Shown here one piece after another: positions 24,630 through 33,540 of a stretch of DNA of 64,000 nt (position 1 is its first letter; every line of letters begins with the position of its first letter). Under the pieces are notes generated by a model. That model was given only the letters and a program-made list of their open reading frames with translations. It was not told the origin of the DNA and ran no database searches. Origin of the DNA: Pedobacter puniceum (GTDB taxonomy: Bacteria > Bacteroidota > Bacteroidia > Sphingobacteriales > Sphingobacteriaceae); assembly GCF_009674685.1 (NCBI RefSeq), contig NZ_WKJI01000001.1, forward strand, positions 558,001 to 622,000, given 5' to 3'. Position numbers and translations under genes: made by a program.

Positions 24630-27335
24630 TTACTTTACTTGATAACGATAAATAGAGCGTCCAAAGTTGCCATTTTTATCCATACCTTCAATAACAATTT
24701 TACGCGGACCTTTATCATCGCTATTAAAAAACTCGAAGCTAGCTTTTCCGTCTTTATCGGTGTTTATAAAAGGATTCCAGTAAATAGTAGAACGTATATC
24801 TTGTGCTTGTAGGCTAGTTCTTGGACCGGTATATTTTGGTTGATAGAATTGTCTTTCTACCGCATAACCTTTAGGTTTAATGGTGATAACGTTAGTTGGG
24901 GCAAACAATTCTTTAATCTGAGCCTGTGTAGCAGGTACTTTTTTAATCTCTTTCATGATGATAACTAAAATACCACTGGTATTGGTTCTTCTATTGATAC
25001 CTGATAAACCATCATTATTAAAAACTTGAACAGATTCTATTCCTTTGGCATCCAAACTATTGAGGTAAGCAATGTCTACAGGCATATCGTTTACGTAAAT
25101 TTCTACAGGTATTCTTATCCCTTGGTTATAAGTTCTGGTAATGTATAAGTTATTATCTACGAAAGTAAGCCCAGATGTGGCTAAGCAATTCACCAATAAG
25201 CCACAACCAGTAAGCTGGTCGCCGGTTGTAGTTCTATCAGCCATCATATTTAAACCTGATAGTGCAGCAAAGTCTAAATGACTTTTTTTAGTTGTTGCGG
25301 TAGATTTTACCACAACTTCCCTCAGCATCAGCGAGTTATTATTAATCATTTTACTGTTTCTGAGGTAAGTATTTAATGTACTATCTATATTTAAAACATC
25401 ATCAGCAGCGTTTACATTGGCATAAACTGCAGGGAAAGCTTCGCCATCTACTTGAATTCTTAAATCTTTAGAATTGAGGTTATTGCGGGCATTTACTATT
25501 ACCTCGGCAGAATCTTTAAAAACCATATTACTGAACTTGAATTTACCTTCAGCATCTGTCATGGTAGTGGTAGAATAGTATTTCTCTGGAATTTGTAAAA
25601 GTAATCGGCCTTTATCTAAAGGCATACCATTACTTTTTCTGATAGTTCCGGTGATATCAATACCTTGCTCTGGTAAAAAAGTAAGATTTGGCGCTTTATC
25701 AGCGATGATATCTTTATAATTAAACCTTCTATAGCCCTGGGTAAGCATTAATAAATCTAGATGAGCAAGTTTTTGAGCATCCATTTTATTGAAATAATAA
25801 TTAGGTTTTTCTATATACCCCTCTAGGTTAGAGCTTAGTAGTAAATTGCTGTAAATGGTGGTTTCGGTATCTTCATCTACCGGAACTTTAGTTTCATCTA
25901 TCACGGCAACAGAAAAACTTCCTTCGGCAATTTCTGTTCCGCCACTATTGGCAATGTTTACTTTAACTTTTTGTCTGCTATTATAAGCTTGTAAATCTGT
26001 ATTTACATTGATTTTTAAATCATCATTACGTTTTAAAAAGATAATACGCTCGCTTAAAGGCTCTCCGGTTGAAGAAATCAAGGTAACTTGTAAAATACCT
26101 GTTGGAAATTTGTCTTTAGCTATTTGGCCAGTAAAAACGGTGCTTTTTAAATTACTTTGAGCAGCATAATAAACCACACCAGCACTTTTTGCAATGATAT
26201 AAAAAGTTTTATTCAAGTTTTTATCTACATATTTCTGGTTGGCATAAATTTTTAAAACTAGATTTTCATCGATGGTTTTAAGTGAAATGCGCATACCTTC
26301 TGCTTTAACTTCTGGTAATGATATGGTTTTCTGGTTGCCATCGGCAAAAGTAACTTTTGCCTGATATTTTTTATTTAACTCTGGAACAAAAGAGAATACA
26401 CCCATACCTAAGTGCTGTGAGGCAAATTGAGCTATCTCTTTACCGCTTTCATCCACAATAACACCTTTAGAATTAATACCTAAGCCGTCTGATTTTATGG
26501 CCTTAAAAGCCACTTGTGTAGGTATGCCATCAATTAAGTCGCCTCCCTCAGGAAAAAACTGAATATCATGTTCTAATAAAGCTGTTTTTAGCGGAAAAGA
26601 GGCTTTGTAATTGGTAGTACTATTAATTTCTACAGTGGTGAAAAGTTCTCCGCGGTTAATGCCAACCTTGGGCGAAGTACTTATCTCTATATTCACGAAT
26701 CCTTTATCGTCAGTAGTTTCTCTGCCTTTGGCAACACGTTCAAAATCTGCCATAACTTCCCAGCTTACCTTTTTATTAATAATGGGCATACCACGGTCAT
26801 CTTTAAACTGAATTCTAGAGTTTATTTTAATGGCTTTATCTGTAAAAGTGCCTTTATAAGCAATATTGGTATTTAGATTTTTATTGATGGCATCGCCAAT
26901 AACTATATTTTTACTGAATAAATAAGCCTGATTTTGGTTTAACATCCATTTGGTATAGGCTCTAATGCGGTAGTTACCTTGCTTGTAATTAAGGTAATTT
27001 AAAATTAAGCTACCCTGGGTTACGCTATTTTTAACAGGTAGCTTTAAACTTTCTACCAAAGAGTCTTTGCTATTGATAAGCTCAACATGTAAAACTTTAC
27101 TGAGCGGCGATGGTACATGCTGTTCTAAAGTAACATAGGCTTTAAACCAAATGGTATCACCAACCGCATAATAAGGCTTGTCAAAATGTAAGTGTACTTT
27201 CTCTGCCGGATAGGTTTGATAATGTTTAGCAGTTTTTTCTAAAATATCTTTTAAAGGTATTTCTGTTTGAGCCGAAGCTGTAAGAACTTGGCAAAAAGAA
27301 AAAAAGAAAAGCAGTACGAATTTAATTTTGTTCAT
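24630..27335 (-). CDS. Exported MG2/macroglobulin-like protein with plug-type domain
   Basis: With ATG at 27335 the product has 901 residues and starts with a signal peptide (MNKIKFVLLFFFSFCQVLTASAQ). An MG2 domain follows (PAEKVHLHFDKPYYAVGDTIWFKAYV, about residues 35-130), then several beta-sandwich repeats, and a region near residues 700-800 with TSGLTFVDNNLYI and VEIYVNDMPVDIAYLNSLDAKG resembling the TonB-receptor plug. No 22-strand barrel follows, so it is not a transporter by itself. Homologues are frequent in Bacteroidota and uncharacterised; a cell-envelope role is likely. The 24-residue upstream extension (ATG 27407) would spoil the signal peptide. Confidence 0.75.
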   Translation of the reverse strand: MNKIKFVLLFFFSFCQVLTASAQTEIPLKDILEKTAKHYQTYPAEKVHLHFDKPYYAVGDTIWFKAYVTLEQHVPSPLSKVLHVELINSKDSLVESLKLPVKNSVTQGSLILNYLNYKQGNYRIRAYTKWMLNQNQAYLFSKNIVIGDAINKNLNTNIAYKGTFTDKAIKINSRIQFKDDRGMPIINKKVSWEVMADFERVAKGRETTDDKGFVNIEISTSPKVGINRGELFTTVEINSTTNYKASFPLKTALLEHDIQFFPEGGDLIDGIPTQVAFKAIKSDGLGINSKGVIVDESGKEIAQFASQHLGMGVFSFVPELNKKYQAKVTFADGNQKTISLPEVKAEGMRISLKTIDENLVLKIYANQKYVDKNLNKTFYIIAKSAGVVYYAAQSNLKSTVFTGQIAKDKFPTGILQVTLISSTGEPLSERIIFLKRNDDLKINVNTDLQAYNSRQKVKVNIANSGGTEIAEGSFSVAVIDETKVPVDEDTETTIYSNLLLSSNLEGYIEKPNYYFNKMDAQKLAHLDLLMLTQGYRRFNYKDIIADKAPNLTFLPEQGIDITGTIRKSNGMPLDKGRLLLQIPEKYYSTTTMTDAEGKFKFSNMVFKDSAEVIVNARNNLNSKDLRIQVDGEAFPAVYANVNAADDVLNIDSTLNTYLRNSKMINNNSLMLREVVVKSTATTKKSHLDFAALSGLNMMADRTTTGDQLTGCGLLVNCLATSGLTFVDNNLYITRTYNQGIRIPVEIYVNDMPVDIAYLNSLDAKGIESVQVFNNDGLSGINRRTNTSGILVIIMKEIKKVPATQAQIKELFAPTNVITIKPKGYAVERQFYQPKYTGPRTSLQAQDIRSTIYWNPFINTDKDGKASFEFFNSDDKGPRKIVIEGMDKNGNFGRSIYRYQVK

Positions 27336-27511
27336 CAGGAAAAAATATAAGCTAAAACAAAGTTTAAATATAAAGATAGCAGCTAGTAAAACAGGATGTT
27401 TTAACATTTTTTTACAATGCTATTTTATTTCTAAACAATTTTGAAATGATTTTGTGGTTTCTCTTAGAACTAAGTTTTTTATAAATAACACCAATTTTAA
27501 ACGACCATAAA

Positions 27512-27946
27512 ATGATGAAAACGAGGTTAATATTATTTATGCTTTTGATAGCAAGTTTAAACAGTTTTGCACAAAACGCTGATGCTGTTATAGGTAAATG
27601 GCTTAATAAGGATAAGAATGCACATATCCAGATTTTTAAGAAAGGAAATGCCTATTTTGGTAAGATAGTATGGTTAAAAGAACCTTTAAATGAGGCTAAA
27701 AAGCCAAAAGTTGATGAGCAAAACCCAAACGAAAGTTTAAGAACTAGGCCAATTCTGAATTTAGAAATTTTGCAAAATTTTAAGTTTAATAATGGTATTT
27801 GGGAAGAAGGAACTATTTATGACCCAAAATCAGGGAAGACATATAGTTGTAAAATTTCTCAAGAGGGAAATGATAAACTTAATGTTAGAGGTTTTATAGG
27901 TATCTCTTTGATAGGTAGAACAGATACTTGGACCCGAGTAAAGTAG
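27512..27946 (+). CDS. DUF2147 exported protein
   Basis: The 144-residue protein has a signal peptide (MKTRLILFMLLIASLNSFAQ) and a DUF2147 domain: IGKWLNKDKNAHIQIFK, YFGKIVWLKEPLN, RTRPILNLEILQNF and WEEGTIYDPKSGKTYSCKI. The fold is an eight-stranded barrel found in exported bacterial proteins of unknown role. It is monocistronic, and a hairpin terminator follows. A second ATG one codon downstream is equally good. Confidence 0.88.
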   Translation: MMKTRLILFMLLIASLNSFAQNADAVIGKWLNKDKNAHIQIFKKGNAYFGKIVWLKEPLNEAKKPKVDEQNPNESLRTRPILNLEILQNFKFNNGIWEEGTIYDPKSGKTYSCKISQEGNDKLNVRGFIGISLIGRTDTWTRVK

Positions 27947-27974
27947 AACTCACTACATTTTAAAATACAGTTAT

Positions 27975-28009
27975 AATGCCTCATTCCTTCGGGTTTGGGG
28001 CATTTTTTA
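27975..28009 (+). terminator. Terminator of the DUF2147 gene
   Basis: The stem AATGCCTC / GGGGCATT contains one T-G wobble and a 14-nt loop, and is followed by TTTTT. Confidence 0.75.
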
Positions 28010-28263
28010 TAACATTATTTTTACAAGGGTATAGTAATTGTCTTATACAGCTTAAGTATTCACATTTCAATATGAAATATGCTATTAAAATAGTGTAGGA
28101 TGCTTTTTATCATATAATTAAGAGATGTATATATTTTTTGAAATGGGTATAATTGTAGAGATTATTTCTAAGCGAGGAAATAATTACACATAAATAAAAA
28201 AATAATAAGTCTGTTTAGGATTTATTTACGTATTAAGTTTTACACATAATCATATTTGCGAAG
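28010..28263 (+). promoter_or_regulatory. AT-rich leader of the polysaccharide operon
   Basis: No gene is seen. It contains an 8-bp hairpin ATTATTTC / GAAATAAT (28161-28184, 8-nt loop) that could be an operator or leader structure. CATATTTG (28251-28258) differs from the -7 consensus TAnnTTTG at its first base only and lies 5 bp before the receiver gene ATG, which would make the transcript nearly leaderless. Confidence 0.35.
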
Positions 28264-28629
28264 ATGGCTAAGATTTTAATTATAGAAGACGAGGAGCTCA
28301 TGTTAAAGGCATTAGAGTTTAGACTAAAGAAAGATGAGCATGAGGTAGTAGTAGCTAAAGACGGTAGAGAAGCCTTGCAAAAAGTACAGTCTGATACTTA
28401 TGATTTAATTATAACAGATATTATGTTGCCCTTTGTAAGCGGCTTAGAAATTATAGGCAAGGTAAAACAAACGCCTCATTTGGCTCATGTTCCTATGATT
28501 GTCTTGTCTGCTGTAGGCTTAGAAAATGTTGTTTTAGAAGCTTTTGAATTAGGTGTTGATGATTTTATTACCAAGCCTTTTAATTTAACAGAGCTTACCA
28601 TAAGGGTTAAAAAGCTACTTAAAAAATAA
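28264..28629 (+). CDS. CheY-like single-domain response regulator
   Basis: The 121-residue receiver domain has no output domain. It has the acidic pocket IIEDEE (D9, E10), the phospho-acceptor D52 in IITDIMLPF, the switch Ser in VLSAVG and Lys in FITKPFN. It is the first gene of an operon with a HEAT-repeat protein (2 bp gap), a GT2 synthase and a sulfatase-fold transferase. It therefore probably acts by protein-protein contact to switch polysaccharide synthesis, as with PilZ- or receiver-controlled synthases. No histidine kinase is adjacent. Confidence 0.92.
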   Translation: MAKILIIEDEELMLKALEFRLKKDEHEVVVAKDGREALQKVQSDTYDLIITDIMLPFVSGLEIIGKVKQTPHLAHVPMIVLSAVGLENVVLEAFELGVDDFITKPFNLTELTIRVKKLLKK

Positions 28630-28631
28630 GC

Positions 28632-29774
28632 ATGTTAATTATTCTTTCTACAGGCCCTTATTTAGAAAATCTGTTTTTGCACAGGTTACCATTCTTTCCT
28701 GATAATATCAAGATATCCTTGTTTATTATCATGTTTTGTACCATAGCTACTGTAGAAATTTACTTATATGTTTTCTTAAAAAAAGCTAAGATGAAGCGAG
28801 ACAAGTATCTAGATGCTAAGTGGAAAGAGAAAATAAGTAATATGCTAAGTAATATTATTATTTATGGCGATGAAGATGATGGTTTAGAAAAAGTTGTTAA
28901 TCATTTTCTTCCACGCTTTAAAAAGTTGCCTTTAAATAACAAAAGGGTAAGAGAAATATTGATAGAAGAGATAAGGATATATCATGCTAATTTTACAGGC
29001 TTTACTGCCGATGTTTTAAAAGAACTTTTTGTAAGGTTAAAGCTTTATAAATACACCTTAAAAAAACTAAAAAGCCGACTTTGGGAAGTACAAGTAGAAG
29101 GTGTTAGAGAGGTAGCTCAATTTTGGCTTTATCAATATGATAGTTTGGTTTTTGCTTTAACAGATCACGAACATGAAATTGTGCGTATGGAAGCTCAAAC
29201 AGCATATGTTCGGTTAAATAAGGAGCATCCTTTTAGATTTCTAGACCATATGCGAGGAAGAATCCTACCTTGGCATCAACTTATTCTTTTTGAAATTATC
29301 ACCAAGGCTCAGCATGTTAAAATACCATCTTTCTCTAAATGGCTAAATTCTGATAATGATTCTATCATTATTTTTTGTTTGAAACTGATTAGCCATTACC
29401 AGCAGTTAGATGCCATAGGCGAGTTAATTAGGCTCTTGAAGCATCCTAATGAAGAGATTAGAAGAATGTCTGTATGGGTAATAGGGAAATTAGAGGCCGA
29501 GTTTGTAGAAGAAGAGCTATTGCATATTTATCATCAGGAAACTTTAAAAGTAAAAGTAGAAATTCTTACCACTATTGGTAGAATATCATCAGGAAACTAT
29601 TTTGATTTTCTAAAAGGATGCTTAGATTCAGATCTCTTCGAAGTGAGAATGGCTGCCATGAAAGCTATACTTGGTCATGGTAAGAAAGGTAAAATTATGT
29701 TAGAAGAATTGCTAGATAGAGTTTCTATTCCTAATCAAGGGATTATAAGCCATGTTTTAGATACTAGGATATAA
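28632..29774 (+). CDS. Membrane-anchored HEAT-repeat protein
   Basis: The 380-residue protein has one or two N-terminal membrane segments (about residues 27-50, LFIIMFCTIATVEIYLYVFL), a basic linker, then helical repeats with HEAT/PBS-lyase-like features (e.g. EVQVEGVREVAQFWL, HPNEEIRRMSVWVIGKL, DSDLFEVRMAAMKAIL). Such repeats are scaffolds. It sits between the receiver protein (2 bp) and the glycosyltransferase (6 bp), so it probably links the receiver's phosphorylation state to the membrane synthase; that is inference from order. No catalytic motif is visible. Confidence 0.8.
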   Translation: MLIILSTGPYLENLFLHRLPFFPDNIKISLFIIMFCTIATVEIYLYVFLKKAKMKRDKYLDAKWKEKISNMLSNIIIYGDEDDGLEKVVNHFLPRFKKLPLNNKRVREILIEEIRIYHANFTGFTADVLKELFVRLKLYKYTLKKLKSRLWEVQVEGVREVAQFWLYQYDSLVFALTDHEHEIVRMEAQTAYVRLNKEHPFRFLDHMRGRILPWHQLILFEIITKAQHVKIPSFSKWLNSDNDSIIIFCLKLISHYQQLDAIGELIRLLKHPNEEIRRMSVWVIGKLEAEFVEEELLHIYHQETLKVKVEILTTIGRISSGNYFDFLKGCLDSDLFEVRMAAMKAILGHGKKGKIMLEELLDRVSIPNQGIISHVLDTRI

Positions 29775-29780
29775 TATTAG

Positions 29781-31262
29781 ATGGACGCAGGTTTTTATTT
29801 TTTTGAGCAAATCTTTAACAGTGCGATATTTTATTTCGCTCTGGTAGTGATGTGCTCTTACATTATCCTTTGCTTTTTTTCTGCATTGGAAATGAAAGCC
29901 TACATGCGTAAAAATAGTTTTATAGATTATCGCGAAATTCTTGTTTCTCCTTATGCGCCTTCTGTTTCTATTCTGGCTCCTGCTTATAATGAAGAAGCAA
30001 CTATTGTTGATAATGTAAAATCTATCATGTCTTTACATTATGGCAATTTTGAAATTATCATTATCAACGATGGCAGTAAAGACAGCTCTCTGCAAAAGCT
30101 TATAGATGCCTACCAATTAGAAAAGGTTAATTTTTGTGTAAATGAGCAATTGCATCATAAACCTATACGAGGTATTTATAAATCTAGAAATTCGTCTTAT
30201 TCTAGATTAATAGTTATTGATAAAGAAAATGGAGGTAAATCTGATGCTTTAAATGCAGGTATAAATGTATCGTCTAAAGACTTATTACTATGCATTGATG
30301 TTGATTGTATTGTAGAGCAAGATGCTTTATTGAAATTGGTAAAGCCTTATCTGGAAGAAAAGAAAAGGGTTATTGCTACAGGTGGTGTAGTACGTATAGC
30401 CAATTCTTGCGAGGTAGAAGATGGGCGCTTGGTTAAAGTTCATATGCCAAAGAATATCATCTCCAGATTTCAAGTGCTAGAATATATAAGGGCTTTTTTA
30501 ATGGGAAGGATGGCATGGAGCCGCCTAAATGGCTTACTTATTATTTCCGGAGCTATGGGCTTATTTGATAAGGAGATTGTTATCAAATGCGGAGGTTATA
30601 GCCATGAAACCGTAGGAGAGGATATGGAACTGGTGGTGCGGATGCGCAGGTATATGCATGATCATAATTTAAAATATCAGGTTGTTTATATTCCAGATCC
30701 TTTATGTTGGACAGAGAGTCCTATAGATTTTAAGGTTCTAGGCCGACAAAGAAACAGATGGACAAGAGGTACGATAGAAACTTTATGGACACATCGAGAC
30801 CTGTTCTTTAACCCTAAGTATAGCATATTAGGTTTATTAAGTTATCCTTATTGGTTATTTTTTGAGTGGTTAGCACCAATATTAGAAGGTATAGGTCTTA
30901 TCTCTTTTATACTATTGGCTTCGTTAGGTAAAATAAATTGGGAGTTTTCTGGTATATTGTTTTTTATGGTATATGCTTTCTCTATTTTATTATCTACCAT
31001 AGCCGTACTTTTTGAAGAGCGTTCCTATCACCAATATACCTCAGGTAAAGATGTTTTAAAGTTATTGTTGCTAGCTTTTATTGAACCTATAGTTTACCAT
31101 CCTTTAACCATTTATTGGTCTATAAGAGGTAATATAGATAAATTTACAGGCAAAAAAACCTGGGGTACCATGACCAGGGCTGGCTTTGCTGGTAATCAGA
31201 AAAAGACAGAAGTTACGGCCGTTTCGCAAGCTGTAGATATAAAAGAACAACAAAATGTTTAA
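29781..31262 (+). CDS. Processive family 2 glycosyltransferase (polysaccharide synthase)
   Basis: The 493-residue membrane GT2 is of the BcsA/PgaC/HasA kind. It has an N-terminal helix (residues 12-33), the catalytic domain with D97 (INDGSKD), the metal site DVD (173-175), GED (279-281, base region) and QRNRW (323-327) that matches the QxxRW motif of processive synthases. Two to three C-terminal helices follow (about 345-420). It extends a beta-linked polymer from a nucleotide sugar on the cytoplasmic face and extrudes it. The substrate sugar is not inferable. It is encoded with a receiver, a HEAT protein and a phosphoglycerol-transferase-like enzyme. Confidence 0.92.
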   Translation: MDAGFYFFEQIFNSAIFYFALVVMCSYIILCFFSALEMKAYMRKNSFIDYREILVSPYAPSVSILAPAYNEEATIVDNVKSIMSLHYGNFEIIIINDGSKDSSLQKLIDAYQLEKVNFCVNEQLHHKPIRGIYKSRNSSYSRLIVIDKENGGKSDALNAGINVSSKDLLLCIDVDCIVEQDALLKLVKPYLEEKKRVIATGGVVRIANSCEVEDGRLVKVHMPKNIISRFQVLEYIRAFLMGRMAWSRLNGLLIISGAMGLFDKEIVIKCGGYSHETVGEDMELVVRMRRYMHDHNLKYQVVYIPDPLCWTESPIDFKVLGRQRNRWTRGTIETLWTHRDLFFNPKYSILGLLSYPYWLFFEWLAPILEGIGLISFILLASLGKINWEFSGILFFMVYAFSILLSTIAVLFEERSYHQYTSGKDVLKLLLLAFIEPIVYHPLTIYWSIRGNIDKFTGKKTWGTMTRAGFAGNQKKTEVTAVSQAVDIKEQQNV

Positions 31263-31271
31263 CCCAATTGA

Positions 31272-33341
31272 ATGATGATTAAAGACCCATATAATTTTGA
31301 TGAAGAAAACTTATTAGTTAAAAAAACAAAGCGAGCTATACTGCAATTTGCTCATGTTTCCTTAGCTTTCTTCATCCTTATTTTGTTGTTGCGGTTGGTA
31401 GAAGTTGGGGTAATGGTTAAGAGTTACCAGAGTCCGGAAAATTGGTTCCAGGTTTCTATATATGCTTTCTTACTAGATTTTTTGTTATTTCTTAAAATAA
31501 GTTTTTTCTTATTCATCATTTATTTGGTTGCGGTACAAATGGTAGTTGGCGATAGACGCACCCAAACTTATATTTACGCTGGTGTAACCAGTTTTACTGT
31601 TGTTGTAGCCTTACTTTTAACTAAATATTTCTATACTACTTTATTGCCTCTTGGCGATGATATTTACGGGTATTCTTTTTCAGAGATTAGCCAAACAGCC
31701 TTAGCAGGTGCTTCTGTTGATGTATTTTCTATCCTGTTTTTTTTAACCTTATTAGGCTTATTATGGATTTTAGTTATTTACTTCAGTAAATTGGTCTTTA
31801 TCCCGTTTAAAGCGGCTGTGGGTTTTATTTTAGCGTCTTTTTTAGCTATTTTATCTGGTATAAGCTTTTTGCCAGAGTCTAAAAGATTCAAATCAGAATT
31901 TGATTATAATTTAGCGGTTAATAAAACCGGATTTTTCTTTCAAAAGTCTTATGATTATTTTACTAGAAATGAGCCAGAAGTTGATATATATGCAGAAAAT
32001 TATATTGAGGATGCGGTACAAGGCAGCAATTTAGAAGGTATTAATTCTTTCAAATATGTAGATGCTAAATATCCATTCTTAAGAGAAAATGATGCAAAAG
32101 ATGTCTTAGGCAATTTCTTCGATAAGTTTGATGGACCTCCAAATATCATTTATATACAAGTAGAAGGTTTAGGTAGGGCTTTTAGTGGAGAGGGTGCTTA
32201 TTTAGGTAGTTTCACACCTTTTCTAGACAGTTTGGCGCAGAAAAGTTTATATTTCGAGAATTTCTTAGCTGCCCAAGGTAGAACTTTTGCATCCTTACCA
32301 TCTGTTTTGGGCTCTTTACCTTTCGCAGAGCATGGCTTTGCCGATTTAGGTAATAAAATGCCTCATCATTTAAATTTAATTAACATTTTAAAAGCCAATA
32401 ATTACCATACACGCTTTTTATCTGGTTTTGATTTGGCTTTTGATAATGAAGGCCTTTATCTTCAAAAAAGTAATATAGATGAAACGGTATCTATCAGTAA
32501 TTTTGGTTCTGGCTATAAGCAAATGCCTAGTAATAGCGGCGGCTTTACTTGGGGTTATGGCGATATGGATTTAATGCTGAAAAGTGCTCTTTACTTAAAT
32601 AAAGTGCCATCAAAACCTGGTTTAACCATTATTCAAACTGTGAGTATGCATACGCCTTATCAAGTACTAAACCAACCGCAGTATGTAGAAAAGTTTGAAA
32701 AACAATTAAATGCTTTGAGGCTTTCTGATGATAAAAAAGAAGATTATAGAAAGTATAAAAGCATCTATTCCACTATATTATATAGCGATGATGCTGTAAG
32801 GGCTTTTATCAATAATTATTCAAAAAATCCGGCTTACAACAACACCATTTTTATTATTTCAGGAGATCATCGTTTACCTGAGATTCCTATAGCGACTAAA
32901 ATAGACCGTTACCATGTGCCTTTATTGATATACTCACCAAAATTAAAGCGTACAGCTCGTATAAAATCTATATCTAGTCATTTAGATATTACACCATCTA
33001 TTTTAGCTTTTTTAAATGTCAATTATAATTTAAAAGTTCCAAAGCTGGTAAATTTTATAGGTTCTGGTTTAGATACAGTAAGGTCGTTTAGAAGTGTGCA
33101 TAAATATCCACTCATGCAAACTAAAAATGAACTTAATGATTTTGTTTATGGTAAATTTTTCCTCAACCAAAATACCTTATATGCAATAGATGATAGAATG
33201 GGATTGGAGCCAGTGGAAAATGAACAAAAGAAAATACAGCTTTTAAACGAATTAAAACAATATAAAACCATTAATAACAACGTTTCTAAAGGTAATAAGT
33301 TGTTGCCAGACTCTTTATACTTGAAGTTTAGTAAATTCTAA
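31272..33341 (+). CDS. LtaS/OpgB-like membrane sulfatase-fold transferase
   Basis: The 689-residue protein has about five N-terminal membrane helices (residues 28-200) and a large extracytoplasmic alkaline-phosphatase/sulfatase domain. Metal and catalytic residues fit the LtaS family: E298 in YIQVEGLG, the nucleophile T338 in QGRTFASLP, H460 in VSMHTPY and D532/H533 in ISGDHR. Family members transfer phosphoglycerol from phosphatidylglycerol to lipoteichoic acid or periplasmic glucans. In this operon it may decorate the polymer made by the upstream GT2; that is inferred. A terminator follows. Confidence 0.85.
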   Translation: MMIKDPYNFDEENLLVKKTKRAILQFAHVSLAFFILILLLRLVEVGVMVKSYQSPENWFQVSIYAFLLDFLLFLKISFFLFIIYLVAVQMVVGDRRTQTYIYAGVTSFTVVVALLLTKYFYTTLLPLGDDIYGYSFSEISQTALAGASVDVFSILFFLTLLGLLWILVIYFSKLVFIPFKAAVGFILASFLAILSGISFLPESKRFKSEFDYNLAVNKTGFFFQKSYDYFTRNEPEVDIYAENYIEDAVQGSNLEGINSFKYVDAKYPFLRENDAKDVLGNFFDKFDGPPNIIYIQVEGLGRAFSGEGAYLGSFTPFLDSLAQKSLYFENFLAAQGRTFASLPSVLGSLPFAEHGFADLGNKMPHHLNLINILKANNYHTRFLSGFDLAFDNEGLYLQKSNIDETVSISNFGSGYKQMPSNSGGFTWGYGDMDLMLKSALYLNKVPSKPGLTIIQTVSMHTPYQVLNQPQYVEKFEKQLNALRLSDDKKEDYRKYKSIYSTILYSDDAVRAFINNYSKNPAYNNTIFIISGDHRLPEIPIATKIDRYHVPLLIYSPKLKRTARIKSISSHLDITPSILAFLNVNYNLKVPKLVNFIGSGLDTVRSFRSVHKYPLMQTKNELNDFVYGKFFLNQNTLYAIDDRMGLEPVENEQKKIQLLNELKQYKTINNNVSKGNKLLPDSLYLKFSKF

Positions 33342-33433
33342 TTTAGAATTAGATTGTAATGTTAGTTGTAATTTAAGTTTTGATCTTTTGAAAACTAGTT
33401 ATATACTGGATATACATTTAATCTTACATATTT

Positions 33434-33471
33434 AAAGTCAGATTATTTATCATGATAAATAATCTGGCTTT
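33434..33471. terminator. Long bidirectional terminator hairpin
   Basis: The 18-bp stem AAAGTCAGATTATTTATC / GATAAATAATCTGGCTTT has one mismatch and an AT loop. It lies between the convergent halves of the polysaccharide locus. Confidence 0.85.
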
Positions 33472-33540
33472 AACTTACTAATAACTATCCTTTAATATCT
33501 ATTATTTAAGTTCAATATTAGGTGTCATATTATTAAAATT

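Noticed and set aside
27336-27407. Upstream ATG of the MG2-type protein
   Set aside because: It creates two consecutive hydrophobic segments; ATG at 27335 gives a standard signal peptide.
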